64,000 bases of DNA, from NCBI GenBank assembly GCA_947501845.1, contig CANMXP010000022.1:1-64000 (forward strand), read 5' to 3'. Source of the stretch: an uncultured Flavobacteriaceae bacterium (GTDB lineage Bacteria; Bacteroidota; Bacteroidia; Flavobacteriales; Flavobacteriaceae). The translations under genes and the position numbers were made by a program. The notes under the pieces were generated by a model. The model was not told where the DNA came from. It was given only the letters and a program-made list of their open reading frames with translations, and ran no database searches. Below, piece by piece: positions 26,848 to 36,987 of this stretch (position 1 is the first letter of the stretch; each line of letters begins with the position of its first letter).

Positions 26848-27216
26848 TTAAAAAATCTTCGGAATATAAATAATAAAACCAACTATGATAGCAAAAATTG
26901 AAGCGATAAAAACAGCACCAGCAGCGATATCTTTTATTAAACCTATTTTATTATGATGTTCTGGATGAATAAAATCGGCTATGGCTTCTATGGCTGTATT
27001 AACGCCTTCAACACTCATTACAACTCCAATACATAAGAGTTGAATCATCCATTCGGTTGAAGAGATTTCATAATAAAACCCAATAAATGTCACTATCAAG
27101 GCAATTGCAAATTGGATTTTAATACTAGCTTCTGTTTTTAAAAGTAGCAAGGCACCTTTAAAAGCATAACCAATACTTTTAAGCCGATTTATTACAAAAG
27201 GGTCTTTTTTGGTCAT
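26848..27216 (-). CDS. dgkA: Diacylglycerol kinase / undecaprenol kinase family (DgkA)
   Basis: DgkA is a trimeric integral membrane kinase that phosphorylates diacylglycerol or undecaprenol to recycle lipid carriers. The 122-residue protein has the amphipathic N-terminal helix (RLKSIGYAFKGALLLLKTEASIKIQ) and three transmembrane helices. Catalytic residues appear as VEGVNTAIEAIADFI (Glu and Asn) and KIGLIKDIAAGAVFIASIFA (Asp-x-x-Ala-Gly-Ala). Whether the substrate is diacylglycerol or undecaprenol cannot be told. It lies between tpx and ftsK on the same strand. Confidence 0.92.
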   Translation of the reverse strand: MTKKDPFVINRLKSIGYAFKGALLLLKTEASIKIQFAIALIVTFIGFYYEISSTEWMIQLLCIGVVMSVEGVNTAIEAIADFIHPEHHNKIGLIKDIAAGAVFIASIFAIIVGFIIYIPKIF

Positions 27217-27243
27217 AATATTAAACCGAGGTTTAAATAGATT

Positions 27244-27741
27244 TTATAAAGCTTCAAGAGCTGCTTTGTAATTTGGTTCTTGACCTGTTTCTGGGACTTG
27301 CTCTGTATAAGTCACTTGACCATTAGTATCTACTACAATGATACTTCTAGAAAGTAAGGCATCAAAAGCGCCATTTACCATAATTAGACCATAATCTTTT
27401 CCAAATGCTCCCGTTTTAAAATCGGAAAGCATCACAACATTTTCTAAGCCCTCCGCAGCGCAAAATTGATCTTGAGCAAAAGGCAGGTCTCTGGAAATAC
27501 ATAAAACTTTTGTGTTTTCTAATTGACTTGCTTCTTTATTAAAATGTCTAACAGATGCTGCACAGACACCAGTATTTACACTAGGAAAAATATTTAAAAC
27601 TAAATTGTAGCCTTTAAAATCTTCTAATGTTTTGATAGATAAATCTATTGCTACTAATTTAAAATCAGGAATTTGAGATCCAATAGATGGTAGGTTTCCA
27701 GAAGTCTCAACAGGGGTACCTCCTAAGGTTATATTTGCCAT
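27244..27741 (-). CDS. tpx: Thiol peroxidase, atypical 2-Cys peroxiredoxin
   Basis: Tpx reduces lipid and hydrogen peroxides using thioredoxin. At 165 residues it has the family length. The N-terminus TLGGTPVETSGNLPSIGS is diagnostic. The peroxidatic cysteine lies in PSVNTGVCAASVRHF (about residue 59) and the resolving cysteine in DLPFAQDQFCAAEG (about 93). The C-terminal half has the RSIIVVDTNGQVTYTEQVPE block. It is divergent from katG across a 221-bp spacer, so two peroxide-removing enzymes share a control region. Confidence 0.95.
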   Translation of the reverse strand: MANITLGGTPVETSGNLPSIGSQIPDFKLVAIDLSIKTLEDFKGYNLVLNIFPSVNTGVCAASVRHFNKEASQLENTKVLCISRDLPFAQDQFCAAEGLENVVMLSDFKTGAFGKDYGLIMVNGAFDALLSRSIIVVDTNGQVTYTEQVPETGQEPNYKAALEAL

Positions 27742-27870
27742 TATTTATGTTTTTAATTAAGTAATAAAAGTAAGCATATAAAGTTGTTTAGAAATACTAA
27801 TTTTTGAAATAATTTAATTCATTGATAAAAGCTATTTTTATTGTGTGTTTTAATAGTTTTTAATTATGAT

Positions 27871-27885
27871 TTTATAGCTTATAAA
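27871..27885. promoter_or_regulatory. Palindrome upstream of katG (possible peroxide-regulator site)
   Basis: TTTATA-GCT-TATAAA is a perfect 6-bp inverted repeat 35 bp upstream of the katG -7 box. Its core TATAGCTTATA is one base shorter than the TATAGACTTATA core of the palindrome upstream of the peroxiredoxin gene. Confidence 0.35.
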
Positions 27886-27920
27886 TATAAAAAAAACACT
27901 AATTTTTAATACTTAAAAGT

Positions 27921-27928
27921 TAAGTTTG
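27921..27928 (+). promoter_or_regulatory. katG promoter -7 box
   Basis: TAAGTTTG matches TAnnTTTG, 34 bp before the katG ATG. No good TTTG -33 box is seen, which would fit an activated promoter. Confidence 0.4.
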
Positions 27929-27962
27929 TGTAAATGAGTTAAATAACTAATAAAAAATATAA

Positions 27963-30155
<2,193 letters not shown>

Positions 30156-30219
30156 TTAACGTGAATTTGATTTATTAAGAATTGATAATTAGTATGTTAA
30201 AATGATTTAATAAAGAAGC

Positions 30220-30302
30220 ATGTCATTCCGAAGAAGAACGAGGAGGGATCCAATCATGATGAGATGTCTTGTCACTCATGCTTCGCTCTGTCGACATGCC
30301 AG
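30220..30302. repeat. REP-like palindromic sequence
   Basis: GTCATTCCGAAGAAGAACGAGGAGGGATC and the following CTTCGCTCTGTCGACATGCC belong to the interspersed GTCATTC../CTTCGCTC.. family found at several other sites here. The stretch sits in the katG-ankyrin spacer. No gene is seen in it. Confidence 0.55.
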
Positions 30303-30377
30303 ACATTTAAATTTGTTAATTATGTTTCTTATGGGACAATTTATGTTGAACAGACATTAATTATTGGTTTATAAATA

Positions 30378-30418
30378 TTTGAATAGGGACTCGTGTTAAA
30401 TTACATTTGTCCCTATTT
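30378..30418 (+). promoter_or_regulatory. Ankyrin gene promoter with flanking inverted repeat
   Basis: TTTG (30378-30381) and TACATTTG (30402-30409) are separated by 20 bp, a near-ideal Bacteroidota -33/-7 pair. A 9-bp perfect inverted repeat, AATAGGGAC (30382-30390) and GTCCCTATT (30410-30418), lies just inside -33 and just past -7, and could be an operator. The ATG is 20 bp downstream. Confidence 0.6.
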
Positions 30419-30437
30419 ATTTTGAAATTAAAATAAT

Positions 30438-30908
30438 ATGAATGATATAAATTTTTTTCATAGTGCTATCCAATCTGGTGATAAAGACCGTGTAGAAACA
30501 CTTATGAAATTTCACCCTAATTTGATAAATGCTAAAGATTCCAGAGGGTTTACACCTTTAATTTTTGCTTCTTATTTTGATAAGGAAAATTTGGTTAAGG
30601 TATTAATAGAAAATAAAGCAGCTATAGATGATACAGATGCTTCAGGGAATACGGCTTTGATAGGTGTAGCATTTAAAGGCAATGAATCTTTAGCTGAATA
30701 TTTAATAGAAAATGGAGCAGACATTAATGCTAAAAACCATCAAGGAACGACACCTTTAATTTTTGCATCTATGTACAATCAAACTAAAATAGTAGCATTG
30801 TTATTAAAACATGGAGCAGATAAGACTATTAAAGATAATGAAGGCAAAACAGCTTTGAGTTATGCAGAAGAAAAGGGATTTACGGAGATAGCAGTGCTAT
30901 TGCATTGA
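30438..30908 (+). CDS. Ankyrin repeat protein
   Basis: The 156-residue protein is built almost wholly of ankyrin repeats with no signal peptide. They are NAKDSRGFTPLIFASYFDKENLVKVLIENKAAI, DDTDASGNTALIGVAFKGNESLAEYLIENGADI and NAKNHQGTTPLIFASMYNQTKIVALLLKHGADK in consecutive units, plus capping helices. Such proteins bind other proteins. In Pseudomonas, an ankyrin protein (AnkB) encoded beside a catalase is needed for full catalase function. The position after katG suggests a similar partnership, but this gene has its own strong promoter. Confidence 0.85.
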   Translation: MNDINFFHSAIQSGDKDRVETLMKFHPNLINAKDSRGFTPLIFASYFDKENLVKVLIENKAAIDDTDASGNTALIGVAFKGNESLAEYLIENGADINAKNHQGTTPLIFASMYNQTKIVALLLKHGADKTIKDNEGKTALSYAEEKGFTEIAVLLH

Positions 30909-30926
30909 TGCTTTAATAATTTAGTT

Positions 30927-33017
30927 TTAAGGTCTTTTGGTGTATTCAAATCCTAAATTGTCTACATAAATAATGCCGCTTTTGTTCTTATCAAAAATAA
31001 ATTTGATACTATTAATTGGCACTTCTTTTTTAATGTTCGAAAGATCAAAAGAGAATGTTTCAAATGCAATTTCACTTGTAATATTAGAGCTTAAGTTATC
31101 AGCTTTTTTTAATGCTCTCTTAAATCTACTTGGGAGTATTTTTCCAGATCTACTTAATAGGAAACTGATTTTTTCTCCATTTTCATCAAAAATTTGAATT
31201 GTAAAATCGATAGGCAAGTCTGTACCATTTGAAAGATCAAAACGCAGCTTTTGGCTTTCTATAATTGGTGCTGAAGGGATTTCAAACGACACCCAATTTT
31301 TATCTTTATTATGGTCTAATTGTTTTTGCCACTCTAATTTTAAAGCATTTGCACCATGGGCTAATTTTTCATTTTTAAAAGTGACGTGATTGGTTGTGAT
31401 AAAGTCAGTATTTCCATTTTCAAATTCAAATATTATGTTGTCGCTTGCTTTTTGGTGCTGAGATAAACAAATAACTCCAGAATTATAAGACATTGGATTA
31501 TTAAGTAATGGTCTATATCTTTCTTTGCCTTTTATGGTTAATTCTAAAAATGCAAGCATAGAATTTTTGGCAATTTCTCTTTGTTTTTTATCAGATAATA
31601 ATAAATGATAATCCCATTTAGTAGAAAATGGGTGGAAAAACTCATGATCATTACTTCCCCATGACGTATTGAATTGAGAATGATTCGCTCCAAAAATATA
31701 TATGGAAGTTTTTAGTTTATCAATGTCTTTTTGTAAAAAAGTTCGAGAATACTGACCAATTCCTACATAACCCATTTCACCATCATGAGAGCCTTGAAGT
31801 AATAAGTAGTTAACATTATTTAATTCAATAAATTTTTTTCCGAGTGGTTGATAGTTGCCATCTGTGGGAGCAATACTGATTACTGATTTAATTCCAAATT
31901 TGTAATCGAACTCTATAGAAGGGTTATCGGGGAAGTTGTTAAGATTATTCAAAGCTGCAGCAATAGCAACGGCTTCACCTCCGCGGGAATGTCCTATTAA
32001 GGAAATATGGTTCATGTCTACTTTATTGTAGAGAAAAGTAGTGTTGTCTTTATTCCATTGTCTCCAGAGTTTTAAATGCTCTAATAATAACCATCCTCTG
32101 GCCTTATGGTCTCCAGTCAAAGGACTAGTTAACAGTAAATCGGACCAAGAGCGGTTCAGATAATTTTGGTCTACAGATACGACTATATATCCTTTTTTTG
32201 CTAAGAGCTCAGCAATGTATCCATATCCTTTTTCTGAGTAATCCTGCATAGCATGATCGCCATGTACAATAAGTACTATAGGAAAAACACCATGACCTTT
32301 AGGCATCCATACATACCCATTTAAAGGAAGTTTAGTAGCATCAAACCCCCAATATTTTGTTCTGTACCATCCAGGAAAACCGTACCAATTATTAATAAAC
32401 GCACTACCATCTATGCTGTTAGTGATAATATTGGCATCACTAGAAAATTCACTTCGATATTTATCTTTTCCACTACCATAAGTAAATTTTTGTACCTCGT
32501 ATTTTTTATCATCATCATCAGATAAATTTACTAAGGAATCAATAGTTGTGTTTCGATCGCCGATATTTGGCAAATTATTATAGAATCCATTTTTGAATAA
32601 ATAAACTGATAAAAAAACAAATAAAGAAAGTGTAGAAATTAGGACTAAAGACTTAATAATATTGAATTTATCATGCCTTTTGAAAGATTCACTGGTTATA
32701 CATTTCCAATAATATGCTATTCCAACCGCAAAAGATGTAAGTGCAATAGATGGAAGTATATGTAGTCCCAAAATCATTATAATAAATATACTGCCAATAA
32801 CGGCACTAATTGTACGGGGTATATATGGAATGTAATGAATAATTATACTACCTATGGTTACAATGATGAAGGTTATGAGATAGACTATAATATAGAACCA
32901 AAACAGATTGAAATCATTTTGATCTATTATTCTTGCTACTGTGGTTATAAAAAAAACGATGAGCGTGAGGATAAATAACGCTATTTCAGTTTTATTCATT
33001 TTTGAAAACCAACTCAT
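30927..33017 (-). CDS. Membrane-tethered alpha/beta hydrolase with C-terminal beta domain
   Basis: The 696-residue protein has four to five transmembrane helices in residues about 8-150. An alpha/beta hydrolase domain (about 195-510) has HGDHAM oxyanion loop residues near 253, nucleophile Ser in LIGHSRGGEAVA (about 343) and a likely catalytic His in GANHSQFN (about 450). A C-terminal region of about 160 residues looks like a carbohydrate-binding-type beta sandwich (SFEIPSAPIIESQKLRFDLSN, ending in IIYVDNLGFEYTK). The hydrolase part resembles chlorophyllase/PAF-acetylhydrolase-like esterases. The substrate is unknown; the topology suggests a periplasmic active site. It converges on the ankyrin gene with an 18-bp spacer. 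Confidence 0.7.
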   Translation of the reverse strand: MSWFSKMNKTEIALFILTLIVFFITTVARIIDQNDFNLFWFYIIVYLITFIIVTIGSIIIHYIPYIPRTISAVIGSIFIIMILGLHILPSIALTSFAVGIAYYWKCITSESFKRHDKFNIIKSLVLISTLSLFVFLSVYLFKNGFYNNLPNIGDRNTTIDSLVNLSDDDDKKYEVQKFTYGSGKDKYRSEFSSDANIITNSIDGSAFINNWYGFPGWYRTKYWGFDATKLPLNGYVWMPKGHGVFPIVLIVHGDHAMQDYSEKGYGYIAELLAKKGYIVVSVDQNYLNRSWSDLLLTSPLTGDHKARGWLLLEHLKLWRQWNKDNTTFLYNKVDMNHISLIGHSRGGEAVAIAAALNNLNNFPDNPSIEFDYKFGIKSVISIAPTDGNYQPLGKKFIELNNVNYLLLQGSHDGEMGYVGIGQYSRTFLQKDIDKLKTSIYIFGANHSQFNTSWGSNDHEFFHPFSTKWDYHLLLSDKKQREIAKNSMLAFLELTIKGKERYRPLLNNPMSYNSGVICLSQHQKASDNIIFEFENGNTDFITTNHVTFKNEKLAHGANALKLEWQKQLDHNKDKNWVSFEIPSAPIIESQKLRFDLSNGTDLPIDFTIQIFDENGEKISFLLSRSGKILPSRFKRALKKADNLSSNITSEIAFETFSFDLSNIKKEVPINSIKFIFDKNKSGIIYVDNLGFEYTKRP

Positions 33018-33125
33018 ATTTTATCTGTATTTCTGTTAGTAATATTTGCATAACTTTTTTAGAAGACGAAACAGATAAAAAAATGTTACGATACTTTATG
33101 CTTAATCTTTAATTTGAATCTAAAC

Positions 33126-33158
33126 AAAAAACCACCTTGCTTTCGCAAAGTGGTTTTT
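33126..33158 (-). terminator. Terminator of the peroxiredoxin-thioredoxin operon
   Basis: AAAAACCACCTTGC and GCAAAGTGGTTTTT form a 14-bp stem with one mismatch and a TTTC loop. It lies 24 bp past the stop of the last operon gene on the minus strand. Confidence 0.8.
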
Positions 33159-33181
33159 AACTGGTAATTTCTCTTTTTCAA

Positions 33182-33439
33182 TTAGGTATCGATAGAACCT
33201 AAAACACGTTTCATAAAACTATTTAAGGCTTCTTTTTGAGATGTGCCTTCTTTTATCATTTTATTCACTTCTATAGCACCGTACATATTAGAAATAAGTT
33301 CTCCTATAATATCTAATTCTTCATCTTTAAGTGACGAAACTTCAGTTAAAGCTTCTAATGTTTCAATGGTTTCGACGATATAGTCTTCATCATTTTCTTC
33401 AATGAATTGCGTTAAATGTTTTATGATAGGTATTTTCAT
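33182..33439 (-). CDS. Small conserved flavobacterial protein (DUF6952-like)
   Basis: The 85-residue, acidic, helical protein starts KIPIIKHLTQFIEENDEDYI. It has no signal peptide, cysteine or membrane segment. I recall this family as a conserved companion of thioredoxin and peroxiredoxin genes in Flavobacteria, possibly catalogued as DUF6952; the label is from memory and not certain. It is the third gene of a peroxiredoxin-thioredoxin run, so a role linked to thiol redox control is a reasonable inference. A small palindrome separates it from the thioredoxin gene. Confidence 0.7.
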   Translation of the reverse strand: MKIPIIKHLTQFIEENDEDYIVETIETLEALTEVSSLKDEELDIIGELISNMYGAIEVNKMIKEGTSQKEALNSFMKRVLGSIDT

Positions 33440-33456
33440 AAAAAAATATTTTTTCC

Positions 33457-33476
33457 ATTTCCGCGAAGACGGAAAT
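33457..33476. repeat. REP hairpin ATTTCCG/CGGAAAT
   Basis: This is a perfect 7-bp inverted repeat around CGAAGA, a variant of the CATTCCTGCGAAGGCAGGAATC family, inserted between the thioredoxin gene and the next gene of the operon. Confidence 0.65.
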
Positions 33477-33484
33477 CTTTAGAT

Positions 33485-33793
33485 TTAGATTATTTCGTTC
33501 ACCAATTCTTTTAAAACATCAAATTTGTTGGTCTGTGTTTGATTCACAAATTTTCCATCTTTAAAAGCCGCAAATGTAGGTAAATTGTCAACCGTTGCTA
33601 ACTTTCTCGATTCTGGAAATTTTTCAGCATCAGCAATCACAAAAGTTATGTTTGTTAACTCGGAAGCTAATTTTTTAACCTTTGGTTTCATAATGCGACA
33701 ATTACCACACCATGTAGCAGAATATTGTACAACAACAGTCTCGTTGTTAGCAATTAATTCACTTAAATTATCCTGACTTAATTCTTGTACCAT
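33485..33793 (-). CDS. Thioredoxin-family protein with CGNC active site
   Basis: This is a 102-residue single-domain thioredoxin fold. The active site is WCGNC (residues about 28-32) rather than the classic WCGPC, followed by the KPKVKKLASELTNITFVIADAEKFPESRKLATVDNLPTFAAFKDG pattern that contains the cis-proline (LPT) segment. Replacing the proline in the CxxC loop usually raises redox potential. It lies between peroxiredoxin and the DUF6952-like gene and is the likely reductant for that peroxiredoxin. Confidence 0.88.
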   Translation of the reverse strand: MVQELSQDNLSELIANNETVVVQYSATWCGNCRIMKPKVKKLASELTNITFVIADAEKFPESRKLATVDNLPTFAAFKDGKFVNQTQTNKFDVLKELVNEII

Positions 33794-33877
33794 AATATTT
33801 TTGAATTTTCAATAAACCAAGTACCAAATTCCAAAACATAAGTGATTGGAATTTGGTACTTTGATTGTTAGAATTTC

Positions 33878-34522
33878 TTAATTTACATGAGCAGCTAAGT
33901 ACTCGGCAGTTGCATTTCTATTGGCATTCATAGCCTCTTTACCTTCTTCCCAGTTTGCAGGGCAAACTTCTCCTTTTTCTTGTACGTGTGTTAAAGCGTC
34001 TATAATGCGTATAAACTCATTAACATTTCTACCTATAGGCATGTTGTTTACACCTTCGTGTTGTACAACACCATTTTCGTCTATTACGTATGTCGCTCTG
34101 TAGGTTACATTGTCACCTTCAACAGTTACAACACCAGTTTCTTCATTGTATTGCTCGTTAGTGATATCTAAAATCCCTAAAGTAGATGCTAAATTTCTGT
34201 TAGAATCTGCTAAAAGAGGGTATGTAACACCTTCAATACCACCATTATCTTTTGCTGTATTTAACCAAGCAAAATGTACTTCTGGAGTATCGCAAGAAGC
34301 TCCTATAACAATAGTATTACGTTTTTCAAATTCTCCTAATGCCGCTTGAAATGCGTGTAATTCTGTTGGGCACACAAAGGTAAAATCTTTAGGATACCAG
34401 AATAATAATACTTTTTTATTATTGTTTTTTGCCTCTTCAAGAACGTTTACTTTAAAAGTATCTCCCATCTCATTCATTGCGTCAACGTTTAAATCTGGAA
34501 ATTTTTTTCCTACTAATGCCAT
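33878..34522 (-). CDS. 2-Cys peroxiredoxin (AhpC/Prx type)
   Basis: The 214-residue enzyme reduces hydrogen and organic peroxides in the cytoplasm. The peroxidatic cysteine is in FTFVCPTELHAFQ (about residue 51) with the Pro/Thr environment. The conserved Arg region is in NRNLASTLGILD. The resolving cysteine is in KGEVCPANWEEGKEAM (about residue 186), as expected for a typical 2-Cys enzyme. It is the first gene of an operon with the CGNC thioredoxin. The -7 box and a palindrome are seen upstream. Confidence 0.93.
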   Translation of the reverse strand: MALVGKKFPDLNVDAMNEMGDTFKVNVLEEAKNNNKKVLLFWYPKDFTFVCPTELHAFQAALGEFEKRNTIVIGASCDTPEVHFAWLNTAKDNGGIEGVTYPLLADSNRNLASTLGILDITNEQYNEETGVVTVEGDNVTYRATYVIDENGVVQHEGVNNMPIGRNVNEFIRIIDALTHVQEKGEVCPANWEEGKEAMNANRNATAEYLAAHVN

Positions 34523-34562
34523 TTGTATTTAAATTTTATAATTAATATTCATTTTAAGTGAG

Positions 34563-34570
34563 CAAAAATA
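34563..34570 (-). promoter_or_regulatory. Peroxiredoxin promoter -7 box
   Basis: The minus strand reads TATTTTTG, a TAnnTTTG match 40 bp upstream of the start codon. Confidence 0.4.
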
Positions 34571-34612
34571 GACTATAGCATGAGAAAAAGAAATAGGAAT
34601 AAAATTTTAAAT

Positions 34613-34630
34613 TACTATAGACTTATAGTA
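34613..34630. promoter_or_regulatory. Palindrome TACTATA-GACT-TATAGTA upstream of peroxiredoxin
   Basis: A perfect 7-bp inverted repeat with a 4-base spacer lies about 43 bp upstream of the -7 box. ATAG/CTAT half-sites recall OxyR-type operators. The core is nearly the same as the palindrome upstream of katG. Confidence 0.4.
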
Positions 34631-34666
34631 TTTGTTTATAATATCTGATACTGAGAATGTTATGAT

Positions 34667-36157
34667 TTATTTTGATGCCAGTTGTTTTATTTTAATTGAA
34701 AAAGCAGCAAATAACAATGTCATAAAAGGACTTAGTATACTAAAAAACACATAGGGGATATAAGCTGTAGCTCCTGCATACCCAAATAAAACTTTCGAGT
34801 GGTAAGCCCCACAGGTGTTCCATGGAATTAGAACCGATGTAACCGTACCAGAATCTTCAAGTGTCCTACTTAAATTTTCGGGTGCCAAACCTCTATCTTT
34901 ATAGGCTTGTTTAAACATTTTCCCAGGAACAACTAAAGCTAAATATTGATCGGATGCGGTAAGATTTAAAGCCAAACAACTCGCTACTGTACTTGCAAAA
35001 AGCCCAAATGTTGTTGTTGCTAGGCTTAATAAAGATTTTGTAATTCTGGATAAGGCACCAATAGCATCCATAACCCCTCCAAAGACCATAGCACAAACAA
35101 TTAACCAAATAGTGCCAAGCATACCTTTCATGCCGCCAGCCGTAAACAAATCGTTTAATTCTGGGCTTGAGGTTTCAACAGAGGTATCTACGGTTAAAGC
35201 ATTCATAACACCTTGGTAAGCAGATTGAAATGTTAATGTCTCTGCTCCTGCAATTTTTGTTACAATGTCTGGTTGTGCTATTAGAGCAGCTACCCCTCCA
35301 AGTAAAGAGCCTATGAGCAAAGCGATTAAAGGCGGTGTTTTTTTTACGATCATAACAATAACTATAACTGGTACAGCAAATAGCCAAGGGCTTATATTAA
35401 AAGCACCTTTAATGGCAGATAGCTTATCATCTATTTGTGGAGTGCCAGTTATATCGATATTCAGTCCTATTATTATAAAAATAATAAGTGTTACCACTAT
35501 AGTGGGTACGGTAGTTAATGCCATATATTTAATATGACTAAATAATTCTCCTCCAGCCATAGCTGGTGCTAGGTTAGTCGTATCGCTAAGCGGAGACATT
35601 TTATCTCCAAAATAAGCACCAGATAAAACAGCACCAGCTGTCATTCCAACAGATATGCCCAATGTTTCACCAATACCAACAAGAGCAATACCAACGGTTG
35701 CCGAGGTTGTCCAGGAACTTCCAGTAGCTATCGAAATAATAGAACAAATAATAACACATGCAGCTAAAAATATGGTTGGGTTTAATATCTGTAATCCATA
35801 ATAAATCATGGTTGGTATGATACCACTAATTAACCAAGTTCCAGCTAACGATCCAACCATCAGTAGTATAAGTAAAGCACCTGTGGTGGATTTTACATTT
35901 TCGGAAACTTCTTCAAGCATTCTTTTGTATGATACTTTATTTTTAAAGCCAACTATAGCTGCTACAGCTGCGCCCAATAATAGCACAAATTGATTGCTGC
36001 CACTTAAAGCATCGTCACCATAAACATATATGTTATATGCTAACATGCCTACTAAAGCTATCACAGGAATGAGTGCTTCCCAAATGCTAAGTTCTTTATT
36101 CTCTATTATTTTTTGATCTTCTATTTTTATTTCGGAGAGATTGTTTTCGTCTTGCAT
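34667..36157 (-). CDS. NhaC-family Na+/H+ antiporter
   Basis: The 496-residue integral membrane protein has about eleven hydrophobic helices. NhaC-family signatures include GTWLISGIIPTMIYYGL, ATGSSWTTSATVGIALVGIG, GAYFGDKMSPLSDTTNLAPA (the conserved DKxSPLSDTTN motif, about residue 193) and a late LIPWNTCGAYHSKVLFG. It exchanges Na+ for H+ (or malate/lactate in relatives) across the inner membrane. A cytoplasmic charged N-terminus of about 25 residues precedes helix 1. It stands alone, just upstream of the peroxiredoxin operon on the same strand. Marine flavobacteria commonly have several such antiporters. Confidence 0.88.
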   Translation of the reverse strand: MQDENNLSEIKIEDQKIIENKELSIWEALIPVIALVGMLAYNIYVYGDDALSGSNQFVLLLGAAVAAIVGFKNKVSYKRMLEEVSENVKSTTGALLILLMVGSLAGTWLISGIIPTMIYYGLQILNPTIFLAACVIICSIISIATGSSWTTSATVGIALVGIGETLGISVGMTAGAVLSGAYFGDKMSPLSDTTNLAPAMAGGELFSHIKYMALTTVPTIVVTLIIFIIIGLNIDITGTPQIDDKLSAIKGAFNISPWLFAVPVIVIVMIVKKTPPLIALLIGSLLGGVAALIAQPDIVTKIAGAETLTFQSAYQGVMNALTVDTSVETSSPELNDLFTAGGMKGMLGTIWLIVCAMVFGGVMDAIGALSRITKSLLSLATTTFGLFASTVASCLALNLTASDQYLALVVPGKMFKQAYKDRGLAPENLSRTLEDSGTVTSVLIPWNTCGAYHSKVLFGYAGATAYIPYVFFSILSPFMTLLFAAFSIKIKQLASK

Positions 36158-36522
36158 TTGGAAAATTTTTAGTCATGTAATGTTACGATAATCCTTATTT
36201 TTTAGCAAATTGCTAAGCTTCGATTTTTAAATGTTTATTAAAATCTATAATGAATGAGTTAAAATTCATGTGACTTTTCTGTAAAGCTTGTGTCTTATAA
36301 ACTACAGATTATTAATCTTTTAATTATGAAAGTGGTTTAAGTCACTCCTATAATAAAATGACGCAATTTATGATTTTGATTTTTTTTGCAACGACTCTAT
36401 TATTTTTAATAGAGCAGATTTATAATTTAAAACTATCCTCTCATAAGTTAGATTTGCTACCTAGCTTGTTAATAAACTCTCTCCCTTCTACTTAAGTTAA
36501 ATAAAATTGGAGTTAATATATA
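36158..36522. other. 365-bp spacer, no supported gene
   Basis: The region is AT-rich. The only frame with an ATG worth noting is 36358-36495 on the plus strand (45 residues, MTQFMILIFFATTLLFLIEQ followed by a polar tail), which would be a single membrane-spanning peptide. There is no recognisable promoter box or family. I see no terminator or repeat. Confidence 0.4.
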
Positions 36523-36789
36523 ATGAAACGGACTGTAATATCAAGCAAAAATGCCCCCTTTAAAATTAATGATATCAAGCTAAAATTGGAAAAACATAAT
36601 CAGCAATTATCAAAAAGTTTAAAAACACTAGAATATATCTATGTGATAGAAATCAATTACGAAAAAAGGCGTAGTAAAAGCCATTTTGAAGAACTTTTAA
36701 AGTTCAAAACGAATATTCAAAAGCATATAATAAGGACAACCCAAAAAATAAATTATTATAAGTCTTTACAAAAAGAACTAAAATATTAA
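36523..36789 (+). CDS. Small basic helical hypothetical protein
   Basis: The 88-residue protein is rich in Lys and predicted to be coiled coil (NDIKLKLEKHNQQLSKSLKTLE, then HFEELLKFKTNIQKHIIRTTQKINYYKSLQKEL). It has no signal peptide, cysteine or membrane helix, and no family is recognised. The gene is flanked by long spacers on both sides and is probably monocistronic. The strong basic charge would fit nucleic-acid or membrane association, but that is speculation. Confidence 0.5.
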   Translation: MKRTVISSKNAPFKINDIKLKLEKHNQQLSKSLKTLEYIYVIEINYEKRRSKSHFEELLKFKTNIQKHIIRTTQKINYYKSLQKELKY

Positions 36790-36987
36790 TTGTTCGTAAT
36801 TAAAAATAAAACGTTCGCCATCCAGAATTCGTTTCCAGATACATTTATATAAGTTGTTGTTTACTGTTAAGAGGGCTAAAGCAAGTTTAGCATAACGTAT
36901 GAATTACTATAGAACCCAAAAACGGCTATATAAATATTAACGGAGATAATGTGTATTCCAGTTTAAATTGTATTTTTATCTGCATAC

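Noticed and set aside
34911-35387. Cys-rich small frames inside the NhaC gene
   Set aside because: Alternate frames of a well-supported membrane protein.
36358-36495. 45-residue hydrophobic micro-ORF as a toxin of a type I system
   Set aside because: No antisense RNA promoter, no repeat and no known family; only AT-rich chance support.
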